Below are positions 10,370-23,039 of a DNA stretch of 64,000 nt, one piece after another. The translations under genes were made by a program, and so were the position numbers. Each line of letters begins with the position of its first letter. Position 1 is the stretch's first letter. The notes under the pieces are model-generated. The model searched no databases and was not told the DNA's origin. It saw only the letters and a program-made list of their open reading frames with translations. Source of the DNA: Arachis hypogaea (taxonomy: Eukaryota > Streptophyta > Magnoliopsida > Fabales > Fabaceae). Location: assembly GCF_003086295.3 (NCBI RefSeq), contig NC_092055.1:119208692-119272691 (forward strand), read 5' to 3'.

Positions 10370-13300
10370 CGAGGTAGAAGTCACCATATGAATGAATATG
10401 GTAGTCAAAAGTATCGATTGGAAGACAACACTGCAAAGGAACAGGAATTGACATGTTCATACTAAATACATGGAAAGAAAATAAGAGAGACAAAAGGAAA
10501 GATCCAGGGCATTCAAACTCCAGCTAGAAGTCACCAACTCCACATCTATCTCGATTACACGGACAATGTTAACGATCGTAACACTGCAAGAAAACAGGTT
10601 GAAATTGAACTTTACACGAACCATTAATGCTAAAAAATAAATATGGAAGAAAAATTCAGTAGAGAAGACAAGTTTAATCTAGATCATGAGCCTGTATTAT
10701 TTTTGCAGAGCTTTTTTCCCAAATCATATCTTCTTTTCCACACCAATGAAAAGCATTGGAGGTCATAAAACAACGTGAAACAACTATATAATCAAGTTAT
10801 TTTTATAATATTTAGGGGATAGAAAGAAAAAAGAATAATATAACAAGGACATATCAATCTCAGAATCTTGAACTCTCGGTGCAATCCCATACCCTTCAAT
10901 TGGTTCCTAAGGAAAAGAGAAACAAAAACCGATTTCCAACCACGAGAGAATAACGAAGGAAACAACACAAAGTAGCAAATTTAAAATTAAAAAAAGCAAA
11001 AATCAAACAAATGAACCAGGCAAGTGCAAAAGCATATCACCAGGATGCACTCTACACCCATGATCGGACAACACTGCACGGGAAACCAACGACATTTAAT
11101 TCAAATGCTGCTAGCACAGTAGGTTGGAATGAACAAAAAGGAAAGAAGAGTTTCGAAAAACTGTTTTAGGAAACTAGATTCCATCCACTGTATGCATCGT
11201 GCTCAACAACCAGGCTACAATGCTGCATAGAAAATAAACTACGTTTTAATTCACAATGCAAGCTTTAAAATATTTAGTTAAATGATCAAGGAAATAAAAT
11301 GCATAGAGAATCAGATTGCTTTTATGGAATTAGATATATGGTCCTCGGGTCTTGCGAAATATTCTTTCCAATATCTCCGATCTATAATCCCCAATCTCCC
11401 AAATAGGCAAATACACTGCAAACCAAGCAAAAACAAGCAAACCTAAATCTCTCTAGGAATAAGAATAGTACAGAATAGGAGAAATTTTAGAAAAAAGCAA
11501 GGATTCAGAGAGTTCTCAGTTTCTTCAGATCTGGGCAAAAGTAGAATTCATCCTCCAAACACCAACAAAAAGCGAGCATTCATAATCCAGATAATGTCGC
11601 CTTAACAATCAACAGAACAGAACAGCTGCATAGAATTTTCAGAAAAAGCAAGGATTCAGAGAGTTCTCAGTTTCTTCAGATCTGGGCAAAAGTGAATTCA
11701 TCCTCCAAACACCAACAAAAAAGCGAGCATTCATAATCCAGATAATGTTGCCTTAACAATCAACAGAACAGCTGCATGAAAGAAAAGCCATGTTCAAACA
11801 ACACAACTATCCCTGAACCAGATCATCAAATTAGAAAAGCTCAACCAAACTTCCAGGTCAGGAAAGATCTTAAATGAAGCCAACACATCATCCACATAAT
11901 TCGCTACACCTGAAGAGAGAAAATCACAAATTCCAATCCAGCAAACAAGAATAGCACCCTGTCCATATGTTCATTGCCTAGTTCTTTTCCCTGTGAAACT
12001 GTGTGAAACTATAACCATTCCCAAAATTATCGAATCCAGAAAGAAGCATCTTGATCAGCAGCTAAGTAAATCCAAAATCCACAAATCCAAGAATAGTTCT
12101 ATAAACTAGATAGAAATTCACAGGAAAAACAGATCAAAGAACACTCCCCCCCAAGCAATATGAAGAACATCAAAGAAATGAAATGCACAGGAACAGACAC
12201 AGAGAACACTAAAGCCAGTTAGAAGTCACCATTGTACATGAATGCCGTTGCCAAAAGTATGATTGGAAGACAACACTGCAAATGAACAGACGAAATTCAA
12301 TTGATATCTGGATTACTTATGCATATGAGCTAGCAAAAAAATAAAAAACCAAGAGACAACAGATCCAGTGCGTCCAAACTCCAGGTACAAAGTCACCAGC
12401 TACACAACATTACTTGACCAAAACAAAAACACTGCAAGAGAACAAGTTCAGATTTAATTTTGCACGACCATTAACGCAATATAGTTAAAAAAGAAAAGTT
12501 AATCAGATTATGAGCCTGTATTATTTTGAGCCTTCCTGCCATACATCTTCTATCCATGATTCCAGATTTCTGTAACCAATTTAAAGCATTGCAGGACATT
12601 AACAAGAAAACTCCGTAATCGAACTATTATTTAATACTAAAAAAAATTGGTGCACATGTTAGGAGGGAATTATCAATTTCGGAATCTTGGACACATCGCC
12701 TAAGTGCAATCCCATATCCTTCAATTGGCTCCTAAGGCAAAAAAGAGAAACATAAACCGATTTCCAAGAGACAGAATTATGGAGGAAACAACAAAGAACC
12801 AAAGCAGCCAATAATTTAAATTAAAAAAAAAAAAAAAGAGCAAAACTTAAACAAAAGAACCAGTCAAGTGCAAGAAACATATCGACCAGGATGCACTCAA
12901 CACCCGCGGTAACAAGATCAGACAACACTGCATAGGAAACACATCCAGATTTAACTCACAATGCTGCCACAAGTAAGTTGGGAAAAAAATGCAGGGAAAG
13001 AAAGTTTAGAAAAACTGTTCTTGATCTCTATCCTCTGTATGTGTCGCACTCAAAACAACCACGCTTCAAGATGGACACCGCTGCATAGAATATAGATTCA
13101 CATTTTAATTCACATGCATGATTTATAATTGAATTTAAAAAAGGGTAAAAGTAGAGAATCTGTTCTGTTTTAAGGAATTAGATATCTAATCGTCCATGTC
13201 GAAAATTGCAGAAAATTCTTTCCAATATATCCGATCTATAAATCTCCAACCTCCCAAAATACACTGCAAACAAAGCAAAACCGAAGCTAAATCCCTCTAC

Positions 13301-13740
13301 AATAATAATGATAAGAACAGTCGAAGAATAGAAGTTTTAGGGGGAGCAAGGGTAGTGTTCTCGGTTTCTTCGGATCTAGGCAAAAGCAGAATTCATCCTC
13401 CAATCACCAACAGAAAGCAAGCGTTCACAATCTAAATCGCGCCTGAATAATCAGAAAAACAGTCCCGTAAAAGAAAAGCCATGTTCGACAAGCAGAACCG
13501 TAGGTAAATCTCTATACATAAGATCAATAGTTGAAGAATAGGAGAAGTTTCATAAAAGGATAGGGTAACGAGAGTTCTCAGTTTCTCCGGATCTAGGAAG
13601 AAGCAGAATCATCCTCCAATCACCGACAAAAAGGAAACGTTCACAATCGAGATCTCACCTGAACAATCAGGAAAACAGTTCCGTGAAAAAAAGGAGGTCA
13701 TGTTCAACAACACAGTACCGTAACAGAACAGATCACAAAT
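10370..13740. repeat. Two-copy ~1.8-kb tandem duplication
   Basis: 10370-12210 and 12215-13740 share a collinear series of phrases: AGAAGTCACCAT, GATTGGAAGACAACACTGCAA, ATGAGCCTGTATTATTTT, GTGCAATCCCATA with CCTTCAATTGG, and ACACTGCATAGGAAAC-like. Later, TTCTCAGTTTCTTCAGATCT-like is followed by TCATCCTCCAA. The copies are clearly diverged, with many substitutions and indels. No coding content. Confidence 0.7.
11466..11790. repeat. Recent ~178-bp tandem duplication
   Basis: The segment AAAGCAAGGATTCAGAGAGT to CAACAGAACAGCTGCAT is present twice in a row and is nearly identical (TAGAATTC/TGAATTC, TGTCGCC/TGTTGCC differences). Two more diverged relatives lie at about 13340 and 13565. It is the youngest event in the locus. 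Confidence 0.85.
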
Positions 13741-14201
13741 TAGAAGAGCCCAACCAAACTTCCAGATGGGAAAATATCTTCAATTCAACTAACAGATCAT
13801 CCAAAAAAATTCGCCACACTTAAGTAGAGGAAATCATAATTCCAATCCAGCAAACAAGAATAACACTCCGTTCATATATTCATCACGTAGTTCTCTTCTC
13901 CCTGAGGCAAATCAATAATCCACAAATCCGAATACAGTTGCATAAACGGAATCAGATAATAATTCACAGTAAAAGCCTATCAAATCTTCTAAATCATGGA
14001 TGAAATCTTGAAATCGGAAACATAAGAGAACAACACCAACACGGAGAAGACTAAAGCAAATATTCACAAAAAGAGAGGAAGAGTAGCATTAGCTAAAAAG
14101 AGAAAAGAGTCGAAACTGAAACCACTGCACCAACGCATTCAAAATTCAAAATAACCTACAATGCAGTATGAGGAGAATTTAGAAAACGCAAGTGTTTATA
14201 A

Positions 14202-14210
14202 CTTTATATA
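14202..14210 (-). promoter_or_regulatory. TATA-like box facing into the non-coding locus
   Basis: The minus strand reads TATATAAAG in the context CGTATATAAAGTTATAAAC, a good plant TATA match. Transcription would start near 14175 and run left. Upstream is a duplicated GAATGGACGGTTATGAT motif. No transcript evidence is available, so this is a prediction. Confidence 0.45.
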
Positions 14211-14220
14211 CGAAGGGATG

Positions 14221-14277
14221 GGTGAGAATGGACGGTTATGATTAAGTCGGTGGTGAGAGAATGGACGGTTATGATGC
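14221..14277. repeat. Duplicated promoter-proximal motif
   Basis: GTGAGAATGGACGGTTATGAT is followed about 30 bases later by GTGAGAGAATGGACGGTTATGAT. It lies 10-70 bases upstream of the TATA-like box for a minus-strand transcript, where a repeated regulatory site would be expected. Confidence 0.6.
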
Positions 14278-14299
14278 GATTAAAAAAATAGTCCCGTTG

Positions 14300-15540
14300 A
14301 TTCACGCGGTTTTCCGTTTTCCTATTGAGGCGGTGGAAAGGCATTGAAAAGTTTGGTGTTAGCCTTCCAAAATCAAGACATATTTTACTGGATTTAGATT
14401 TTGTAATTTCTATGCGGCAATTTTTTGGATCGGTTTTGAATTACACTGTGTCATTTAATCTGGTCTAACATTATATTTTACAATTAAAATATATATTTTA
14501 AAATAAAATTAATAATATTATATTATATTTTTATACTTAATTAATATTTTTTATATCATATAATATTATTTTTATGTTAAAATAATTTATTTTGATATAA
14601 ATATAATATAATATTTATTAATATAATTTTTAAAATAAAATTTTATTATTTTAATATATAAAATTTACAAATTTATATATGTTAATTTTACATCAGGTAG
14701 ATTCGGTTTTATCCGGTTTGTTATGAATTATTTTTGAGTCGAGTTAAAATAAATTTGATGGCCTTTTAGGATCGGATCCAATCTATGAATATTCCTAGTG
14801 TTAAGGGTGTTGAACATGATTACCTGTCTGAGTCGATTAAATTAGTTTTGTACAACCAATGAATTATTGGATATAATTAGATCTGTCTTAATGATATCTG
14901 ATCATAATTGGTCCAGATATTGATTTTGGAGAAACATAACTCAAACTAACATGTGAATTCGATGACTCTTTTATTAAATAAAAAAATATAAGTTCTAATA
15001 ATATATATTTATAAAATTTTTACATTAATTAATCTAACTATTATAATTGTAGATTTATAGATATTTTATTATTATTAGAATATTATTAATTTATTAGTTG
15101 ATATTATATGTTTATTATGTTAACATGATTTTTCTAAAAAAATTCTCATTTTTTTTAATTTTTTAAAATTTATATTTTATCGGATACTCAATTACCTTAA
15201 TCAAACTAATCCATTCTTACTCAGTTTAATTTGGTTGGATACACAGACAAAAATATAAAAATAAACCAATCCAAATTAATTATAATTTAATTGGTTCGAT
15301 TCTCATTTTACCACAAATTCAAACCAATTCACCCAAAACATCCTTATTTGATGTATAAAAGCTTTTTAGATAAGCATTACCTGTCAAAAAAAAAAGAAGA
15401 TAAATTTGGCCTAAAAAAAAGGTCAAAAAATTTGGATATGATTTTTTTTTTAAATATTATTCTAAAAGATGAAAATGTGTCGCGTTAAATTTTAGATATA
15501 AACAGGTGGGTTTATCCTTCTTGGCAATGGATGAGAATTT
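14300..15540. other. AT-rich spacer, no gene
   Basis: Low-complexity AT-rich DNA without a reading frame that looks like protein. Short phrases such as GATCGGATCCAATC and GAGTCGATTAAATTA hint at old element ends, but no pair of termini was found. Confidence 0.6.
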
Positions 15541-15545
15541 TTTTT

Positions 15546-15832
15546 TAAGAGAAAAAGACAAATAGGTCCCTGATCTTTTGTCTCACGGACATTTTTGTCC
15601 CTGACCATTGAAAAATACTTTTAAGTCCCTGACCTTCACAAAACTTGGACGGATCAGTACTTCCGTCCAAATGCCTCTGTCAAGAACTGATCCGTCCAAA
15701 TGCCTCCGTCAGGGATTGATCCGTCCAAGTTTTGTGAAGGTCAGGGACTTAAAAGTATTTTTTAATGGTCAGGAACGAAAATGTCCGCGAAACAAAAGGT
15801 CAGGGACCTATTTATCCTTTTCTCTTTTTTTA
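15546..15832. mobile_element. Foldback MITE, ~285 bp
   Basis: The left arm GACAAATAGGTCCCTGATCT through CTTCACAAAACTTGGACGGAT is mirrored on the right as ATCCGTCCAAGTTTTGTGAAG through AGGTCAGGGACCTATTTATC. The two ~120-base arms form an almost complete hairpin with a short spacer near 15690. This is the well-known plant 'ggtccctgac' type of MITE, probably Mutator-derived. Target duplications are obscured by flanking A/T runs. Confidence 0.85.
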
Positions 15833-15839
15833 ATTATTC

Positions 15840-15931
15840 CAAAAGCGATTCGCATATAGCAAGAAGAATTTTTTCAATTTTTTAAAAAATTTAAAAAAAA
15901 TACTTGATTTTAGTGAAAAGAAAAATTTTAA

Positions 15932-15963
<32 letters not shown>

Positions 15964-16330
15964 ATTAATATTATATTTAATGTTAATATATTAGTATTAA
16001 TATATTTATTTATATAAGTATATTTTTTTATGACTATTTATATAAGTATATATAACAACGTACAATAATAAAAATATTTATGTAGTGACCAAGAAGTTAA
16101 GGAGATTAAAGTGACTATATAATGTGTGCTGTATTTTTTGTGGACACGTGCAGTAAAAATTTGTGGTTGATCAGTATTATGACCAAGTGAATTTACTAAC
16201 TATAATAAAAATAATAATAGTTGGTAATATTAACGAATGACAAAATTATGAAATTGAAATTTCTGTTTGGAGAAAAATTTATTAAAAAAAATAAAAGAAA
16301 TTTGAAAAGTACAATTAGGGTTTTAACTTT
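15840..16330. other. Spacer with (TA)n run, no gene
   Basis: A (TA)n microsatellite at about 15935-15957 and otherwise AT-rich DNA. No gene or element end recognised. Confidence 0.6.
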
Positions 16331-16388
16331 AAACACGAAACTTAGTCGAAGAGTGGTGTAAACACGAAACTTAGTCGAAGAGTGGTGT
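16331..16388. repeat. 29-bp perfect tandem duplication
   Basis: AAACACGAAACTTAGTCGAA plus GAGTGGTGT occurs twice back to back without a mismatch. Further right, a ~50-base phrase (GGGTCGTTGGCGT ... CACCTGTTAGGC) is also repeated, at about 16478 and 16628. No gene recognised around it. Confidence 0.9.
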
Positions 16389-17091
16389 AGTGAGTCAGAT
16401 TAAGTAGTCGATGTTGAAGGCTCTTGACCTCCTTTTGTACCCGACGGTCGTCTACAGATGTTAAATCTGGGACAATCGTTATGGGTCGTTGGCGTGGCAC
16501 CTGTTAGGCATTGATTGAAGAAGGTGATTTGCGTGGATTCTTCTATCAAGGTGTCGGAAGCGGAGGCTATATCATGGGCGGCGTTGAATGGCCCTAGTTG
16601 GAGGTGAAATAAGGGAACAAGCGTTGTGGGTCGTTGGCGTCCCACCTGTTAGGCGCGGATCAGAGAAGGTTGTTAGGGGTGTAATCAGTTCGATTTGGTT
16701 CGGTTTTGGACCGAAAACCAACCGAACCGACCTGTTCGGTTCTACAATGATGCCAACCGTTCGGTTTGTTATTTTCTAGACAACAAAATCGAACCGAACC
16801 GAACTAACAGCGGTTTGGTTCGGTCGGTTTTTTCGATTTTCTTAAACCTAATAATCAGAATTTAAATCACCATAAAATGAAATTTAAAACCATCAATAAA
16901 CTAGAATAACAAGAGTATATGACATCTAAATTTAATACAAATTCAACTTGTCCCAACAATTAAATATAAAATAAAAACAATTAAAAATATCTAACAAACA
17001 ACAAAAACAAACACACTTTAAACATACTAAAAATCGAAACAGCCACTTTAAACCAAATAAAAACCAAAACAACCACCATACTTAATCTGAA

Positions 17092-17145
17092 TCAACACCA
17101 GACTCATCATCATCTTCTCCGGTTGGTGCAATTTCTACAAAAACA
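17092..17145 (-). pseudogene. Residual last exon of hAT transposase (element 1)
   Basis: The minus strand encodes EIAPTGEDDDESGVDSD and a TAA stop, preceded by a polypyrimidine tract and an AG acceptor. Element 2 encodes the same tail with three substitutions. hAT transposases often end in such acidic tails; the catalytic and dimerisation regions are absent here. Confidence 0.75.
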
Positions 17146-18161
17146 AAATAAAATAATCAATATGAATTATAAACATAAACATAATATAGAAAAATACAAC
17201 AAAATAAACAGCAACAGCAACATACTAGGTTATTAAAGCAACAGCAATATATTTTATGAAACAAAATAAACAAGTTGTGAAAAGCAACAGCAACATATTT
17301 TCAACAATATTTTATTGAAAGCAACAACAACATATTTTTAACATATTTTCAACAAATTATATATATAACAAGACTACTTAAATGATTATATAAATATTGT
17401 TTGAAAATTCCAATTTAAGTTCCATATCACAACCTGCCCGTTTTACAAGATAGAGAGAATAATTCATTATTAACCCTTTCTAAACCATGACTTTTTAAAC
17501 CTCTCTTTTTGGTAATTTAGTGACTAATTTAAACATTATCTCTCAAATCAGAGGTAACTTTTGGCTCTAAACATTATCTCTCAAATTTTTGAAATAAATT
17601 TTATATATATACACTAATTTGTCATATAAATGTGTTAGATAAAATCAAATAGGTATCTCAACGGTTTTGATCTGAAAGGTGAGCTTCCAGATTTCAATTC
17701 CATGGATGCACTTGAAACTATGTGAGATACTCATAAATCCATTTTTTTAAAATTCTGTTCTAAAATTTTCTACAAAAATAATTTTGTAAAACACTAAGTA
17801 AATTAACTAAACTTGTTTAATTCTCAGTGATTTGCACAATAATACCATAGAAGGCCCCATTTATGATTTCCTAGAAAATGCAACACGTGCTTTCGGCAGT
17901 AGAATGAAAATTTCTCCATGATTTTGTGTAGGAATTTGTCTCACAATAGATTCAATGGCAAATAATATTAAATTTCCAAGCATATGTATGTATGTGAGTG
18001 GTAAATCTTATCACAAAGATTGGATTTTGTTGTCAAATTCCTACCAACAGACATGCATGGACAACCTTGTGACAATGATTTTTTATGAAAGCAACAAGAA
18101 TAGACCAGCAACAAGAACATCTCATAAATTGCAACAAATTGTGAAAAATCAAGTTACTAAC

Positions 18162-18176
18162 CTCAGAAGAAGACAT
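18162..18176 (-). pseudogene. Residual first exon of hAT transposase (element 1)
   Basis: The minus strand has ATG followed by TCT TCT TCT GAG and a GT donor, giving MSSSE. Element 2 has the same start and donor at 27446-27460. This implies an internally deleted gene that kept its outer exons. Confidence 0.65.
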
Positions 18177-18705
18177 TGAGTTGCAGGAGAGGGCTCGGAC
18201 TAAGGGTTTGCTCGGCACGGGGACTGCTGCTCGGCGACAGAGAAGAACGGCTCAGACGAAGATCGACGACGGCGTGAAGACTGCGGTTAGACGACGGCGC
18301 GATGGAGATCGACGATGTCCTTCACGGTGATGATGGACGACTTGCGACTGAACTATGAAGGATGGCGGCAGCTCACTGGCTCTCTCAGGCTCTCATTCTC
18401 TCAGAGTCTCAGACATGGAGGAGAAAGATGGAACTATGGAAGTGAGTTTATTGAAGCCTTGTGTTGGGGGTTGTGTGTGGCTGCGCTGAGTGAAGTTAGG
18501 GATTTGGAGGTTTGGTTTAAGTTAAAGGGCAAACTTGTAAAAATAAGTATTTGTGAGCTAATTCTTTGGTTCGATTTAGTTTCTGTTAAGCCAACCAAAA
18601 ATCAAATCGAACCGATCGGTTTAATTCGAAAAAATTATTCGATTGTTGTAAATTTTGGTTCGTTTTACAGTAAATTTTGGTCCGGTTCGATAACTTACAC
18701 CCCTA

Positions 18706-19224
18706 AAGGTTGTGTGCATGGATTTGAACATCAATGTGTTGAAAGCGGTTTGGTACAACAGATATATCGTCAGTGGCATTGGCAGTTGCTACGTTCACAT
18801 GTATGTAATCATCCTTTTTCCATTTCTCCCTGCTGTTCTTATTGATCTCTCTATTTTGTTGTTAGTATCTTGAATAAGTATGGATCTTAGAAGCATGTTA
18901 CTTAGCCATCTTTGGATTATTATTGAAACTTAAATGAAAGTGCCCTATTTCTTTTGGTTTCCAACATGAATAAATTTATAGAGTACCAAAATATGGCATG
19001 TGATTGTATAAAAAGTTTAACAATAATGTGTGTACATTTTTCAGCATTCATAAATCAAATTTTTCTCTTACTTTCTTCCTATTTTTTGAAAGTATTATTG
19101 GTTAAATTGGTTAGTTTGTTGTTGTTGGAAAGATGTATGGATCACACCATTTATATATATGGCTTACGCCTTTACAGTGATTGTTTAAAGAGAATCATTA
19201 ACCATAAAGAGTGTTCGTTTTAGA
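18706..19224. other. Right flank of hAT element 1, no gene recognised
   Basis: Non-coding DNA between the hAT element and the tandem array. It may be the distal 5' region of the FAR1-type element that follows, but the sequence gives no firm link. Confidence 0.4.
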
Positions 19225-20398
19225 AACTTTTGTTGGAAGGGTCGAAGGAGATTTGAGTACTTCTCCACAAAAGTTACTGTAAGTTATGATCTAATGTATC
19301 TATTTAAGTCTTCCTTATTTTATTTTATTTCGATTTCGAATTGTTTTCCTACAAAATAAACCTTTTTACTTTCGAGTTATGTTTTAGTTCTGCTAGTATC
19401 CATTCTTTTCCAATATTCTGAATTTAAATAAACCCTCCTATTTGTCTTATTTCTCTCCTTCTTTTGTTGGAAGAGTTGAAGAAAATTTGAGTACTTCTCC
19501 ACAAATGCCACTACAAGCTATGATCTAATACTTGAAGTTTTTTATTTTATTTTATTTTGATTTTTTCAATTTCTTTTGACACAAAATAAACTTTTTACTT
19601 TCGAGTTATGCTTTAGTTCTACTAGTACTCTTTCTTATCCGATATCATGGGTTCAAATAAACCCCATGTTTATGTTCTCTCCTTTTATTGGAAGGGTTGA
19701 AAAAGATTTGAGTACTTCTCCCCAAATGCCACTGCAAGCTGTGATCTAATGTATCTACTTAAGGTTTTCTTATTTTATTTTATTTTGATTTTCAATTTTT
19801 TTTCCACACAAACTAAACATTTTACTTTTGTGTTATGCTTTAGTTCTACTAGTACTCTTTCTTCTCCAATATCTCGATTCAAATATACACTAATATTTAT
19901 TTTCTTTCTCTCCTTTTTTGTTGGAAAGGTCGAAGGAGGTTTGAATACTTTCCACAAATGCCACTATAAACTATGTCTAATGTATCTATTTAAATTTTTC
20001 TTATTTTAGTTTATTTCAATTTTCAATTTTTTTTCGCACAGAATAAATCTTTTACTTTCGAATTATGCTTTAGTTCTACTAGTAATCTTTCTTGTCCGAT
20101 ATCTTGGGTTCAAACTAACCCTTGATTATCTTCTTTCTCTCCTTCTTTTGTTGGAAGGGTTGAAGGAGATTTGAATACTTATCCACAAATGCCACACTAC
20201 AAGCTATGATCTAATACATCTATTTGAGTTTTCTTTATTTTATTTTATTTTGATTTTTAATTTTTTTCACACAAAATAAACCTTTTACTTTTGAGTTTAC
20301 TTTAGTTCTACTATTACTCTTTCTTCTGCAATATTTGAGTTCAAATAAATCCTCATATTTATCTTCTTTCTCTCCTTATTTTTTTTGGAAAGGTTGGG
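19225..20398. repeat. ~230-bp tandem array, five full units plus part of a sixth
   Basis: The anchor TTGGAAGGGT or TTGGAAGAGT recurs at 19233, 19467, 19688, 19921, 20151 and 20385, giving periods of 234, 221, 233, 230 and 234 bases. Each unit carries GAGTACTTCTCCACAAA or a variant, CTATGATCTAAT, a TTTTATTTTATTTTGATTTT tract, TTTTACTTTCGAGTTATG and TTTAGTTCTACTAGTACTCT or variants. It sits just upstream of the FAR1-type pseudogene. Confidence 0.9.
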
Positions 20399-20719
20399 CT
20401 ACCAAACCATCACAAGAATTGATGAGGCAAATAAAATGACATGTATCTTTCTTTGTTGAATTTATTCCCTTATATATAAAGTTGTTACTTTTTGTATAAT
20501 TAGTTTTGCACGTATTAAAGGCTTTAAATTATCTTCAAAGCATTAGAAAAGCCAATTAGTACTCTGTTATTCGTCTGATTTTGTTTGAAGAGAATTGAAA
20601 TTCTCATGAGAATTGAAAATTATACTTTTTTGAATTGGCATCCATGTTGTGAATCAAATGTTGGAGTTTTATGTTATCTTCAGTATTGTTAGTGTGTCTA
20701 ATTTTGAATTGTGTAATGC

Positions 20720-23010
20720 AGGTACTTAAGAACGCGTTGGAATAGATAGTGGCAGCGAAGGAAACTCGGACTTTTCGGGTCAATGGACTGATGGATGGAG
20801 TAATGAGTCCGACGAGGAAAAGGTCTCTAAGGGATTAGACTCACCATCAAGAGTGGGAAAGGAGAGCGAGCCAGTAGAGAGAGTTGATGTATCTGGTGAA
20901 GCGGACGAGGGTGGCACAATGCCTTCATCGGAGTCACCAGGTGGTTCAGGCGATCAAATAATTGATGTTGTGGACACTTCCATGCTTTTCAACTGCGACT
21001 GCATTGGCTGATACTGAATTTCATGGGGTTGAAGAGGCTTATGAAAAATGTATGGAATATGCAAAGGCGATTAGATTTGTTGTTCAAAAAGAAGATTCCA
21101 TTAAAGACGATGAAAGCAATGTTGTGAGGAAATTTTTCTATTGCAATCGACAACGCTTTAGGGAGAAGAAGCATTATGAGAGGGCAGATAGGAAGAGACT
21201 AGGACCAACTGCAATGCGAAGTTCATTGTGTTTTTAGACAAATAGAGTGGCAAGTGGAGGATGAAGACATTTGTTCAAGATCACAATCGTGATTTGGCAT
21301 TGCCTGCTTTCACTAATGTCATGACAGCCCACCGCAACATCAATGAAGGTAATAAAGCCCACATTCATAGCATGCACAAAGTAGGATTCTAGACCAGTCA
21401 GATCATGGGGTTCTTTGCATATTTGTCCGGTGGTTATCGAAACTTTCACTTCATAAAGAAGGACTTTTACAACTATATCGACGATGTATGTCACTCTCGG
21501 ATCGTTTAGGGAGATGCGGCAGCAGCAATAAGTTATCTGAAGAGGAAACTGAGGTGGATCCATTAGCTGTTGTGATGTACACATATTGTTCTGAAAACCA
21601 CCTTGGTCACCTGTTTTGGTCGTAGTATGACTATGAGTGCTTTAGTGATTTATTGGCCTTTGATTTGACGAATAGGAAGAATATATACAACTTGCCTTTG
21701 GTAATGTTTTCTGGAACTAATTACCACCGACAGACAATAATTTTTGGTTTCGAGTTGCTGGAGGACGAGAAAATTCGATCTTATAAGTGGCTGCTAGACA
21801 CTTTTCTTGAAGTAATGCATCAAAAACAGCCCAAAGTTATGGTTACAGATGGAGACGAGTCAATGAAGGAGGCTATTAGGGCAGAATTTTCTAATGCCAC
21901 GCATCGACTTTACACCTGGCACCTAGCGTGGAATGCTATTTCGAACATCAAGGATAATAATTTTTGTGATGCATTTAAGACTGCTGTGTATGGTCATTTT
22001 GAGGTTGAGGAGATCGACTAGTATTGGGCAGACATGGTTGCTGCATTTAGGTTAGAGGAGAACGAATGGATTTGGTTAACGTATGAAAAGATGGTACAAT
22101 AGGCGAATGCGTATTCGTGCGACAAGTTTTGTGCTGGGTTAAGAATGACGTCAAGATACGAGGACATTAATACATCTCTTAAAAGGTTTATCAAGTCCTC
22201 GAATTGCTTGTTGGAGTTGGTGGAGAATCTTGAGCGTGTGGCTAAAGGACTACAGGAACAATGAGTTTATTACAAACTAGAAATCTCTATATTCGGAACC
22301 GGTCATGACCACAGGGCTGGAATCAATTGAACGGGCCATATCCCAAATCTATACCAAAGAGATATTCTTCGAGGTCAAGAAAGAGATTGAATGTGTGGCT
22401 TTGTTGATAATTCTTCATAGGGAAAGTTATGGTAGTACGGAAAAGTTCATGTTTAGAAAGTTTCGTAAGCCTCATCGGGTTTACTCTGTATATATGAAAG
22501 CAACTCTGAGAGGTATGAGTGTTCGTGCAAGCTTTGGAACAACATAGGAATTCCATGCAGTCATATCACCTGTGTTTTGAAAGAGTTGGAGAAGAATGCA
22601 TTGCCGATGGGGTTGGTGCTGAAAAGGTGTTACAAAGATGCTAAGTTTGGATCATTCCATGACTCTGATGGAGGTTTGGATCGTAATAAAGCATTTTCGG
22701 GGACGGTATGGTTCGTTGTGGACTGCTTGCTTCCCTATATGTTTGTTAGCAGCCCAACAGCCTGCTACGCAGGAGTACGCTGCTGCCAAGATAGCATAGC
22801 TATTAAAAAAGGTTGAAGTAGAAGATCCAAAGGGTAACAGTTCAACTTTTGTGCATGCTATTGCAGATGGTTGCGATATTTTGGATCCAAAAATTATCAA
22901 GTCAAAAGGTGCACCGTAGTCAAGCAGCCACAGCAAAATGGGAAGGCAGTGGAGGCGCTGCCATGGTTTTGGACATGACCGACGAAATTGCACAGCAAAC
23001 AAGGAGGACA
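20720..23010 (+). pseudogene. FAR1-type MULE transposase, broken
   Basis: FAR1/FHY3-like proteins derive from Mutator-like transposases and have a WRKY-GCM1-type zinc DNA-binding domain, a MULE transposase core and a SWIM zinc finger. All three are recognisable. The DNA-binding region reads TEFHGVEEAYEKCMEYAKAI (about 21005-21240). The core has KVMVTDGDESMKEAI and RLYTWHLAWNAI (about 21650-22020). The SWIM finger, NNIGIPCSHITCVLKELEKN-like, is at about 22520-22600. An acidic Ser/Glu-rich N-terminus is encoded from 20740, after a possible AG acceptor at 20720. At least six stops or frameshifts break it. It converges on the MuDR-type pseudogene to its right. Role by family: transposition of a MULE or a domesticated regulator; here dead. 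Confidence 0.85.
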
Positions 23011-23039
23011 TATATGTTGAGGTTAGTGTTAAATTTAAA

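Larger units (their letters stand above)
7315..14200 (-). other. Large non-coding locus built of diverged tandem modules
   Basis: Nearly 7 kb without a credible protein in any frame, but with less extreme AT content than the spacers and much internal repetition (8700-9350, 10370-13740, 11466-11790). A TATA-like box at its right end points leftwards, so the likely transcript is on the minus strand. The minus-strand sequence resembles untranslated or intronic plant DNA (T-rich tracts, many possible splice sites). I do not recognise a known RNA. It could be a long non-coding RNA gene, a decayed gene or a repeat array. Confidence 0.45.
16674..18705 (-). mobile_element. Non-autonomous hAT element 1, 2032 bp, 8-bp target duplication
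   Basis: The ends are TAGGGGTGTAA and TTACACCCCTA, perfect 11-bp terminal inverted repeats. They are flanked by the direct repeat AAGGTTGT at 16666-16673 and 18706-18713. An 8-bp duplication with such ends is the hAT signature. Subterminal DNA is full of CGGTTCGGTTTTG-type motifs. The inside keeps a start-codon exon and an acidic C-terminal exon on the minus strand, but the body of the transposase is gone, so it must depend on an autonomous relative. Element 2 at 26917 is the same family reversed and of almost equal length (2023 bp). Confidence 0.93.
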
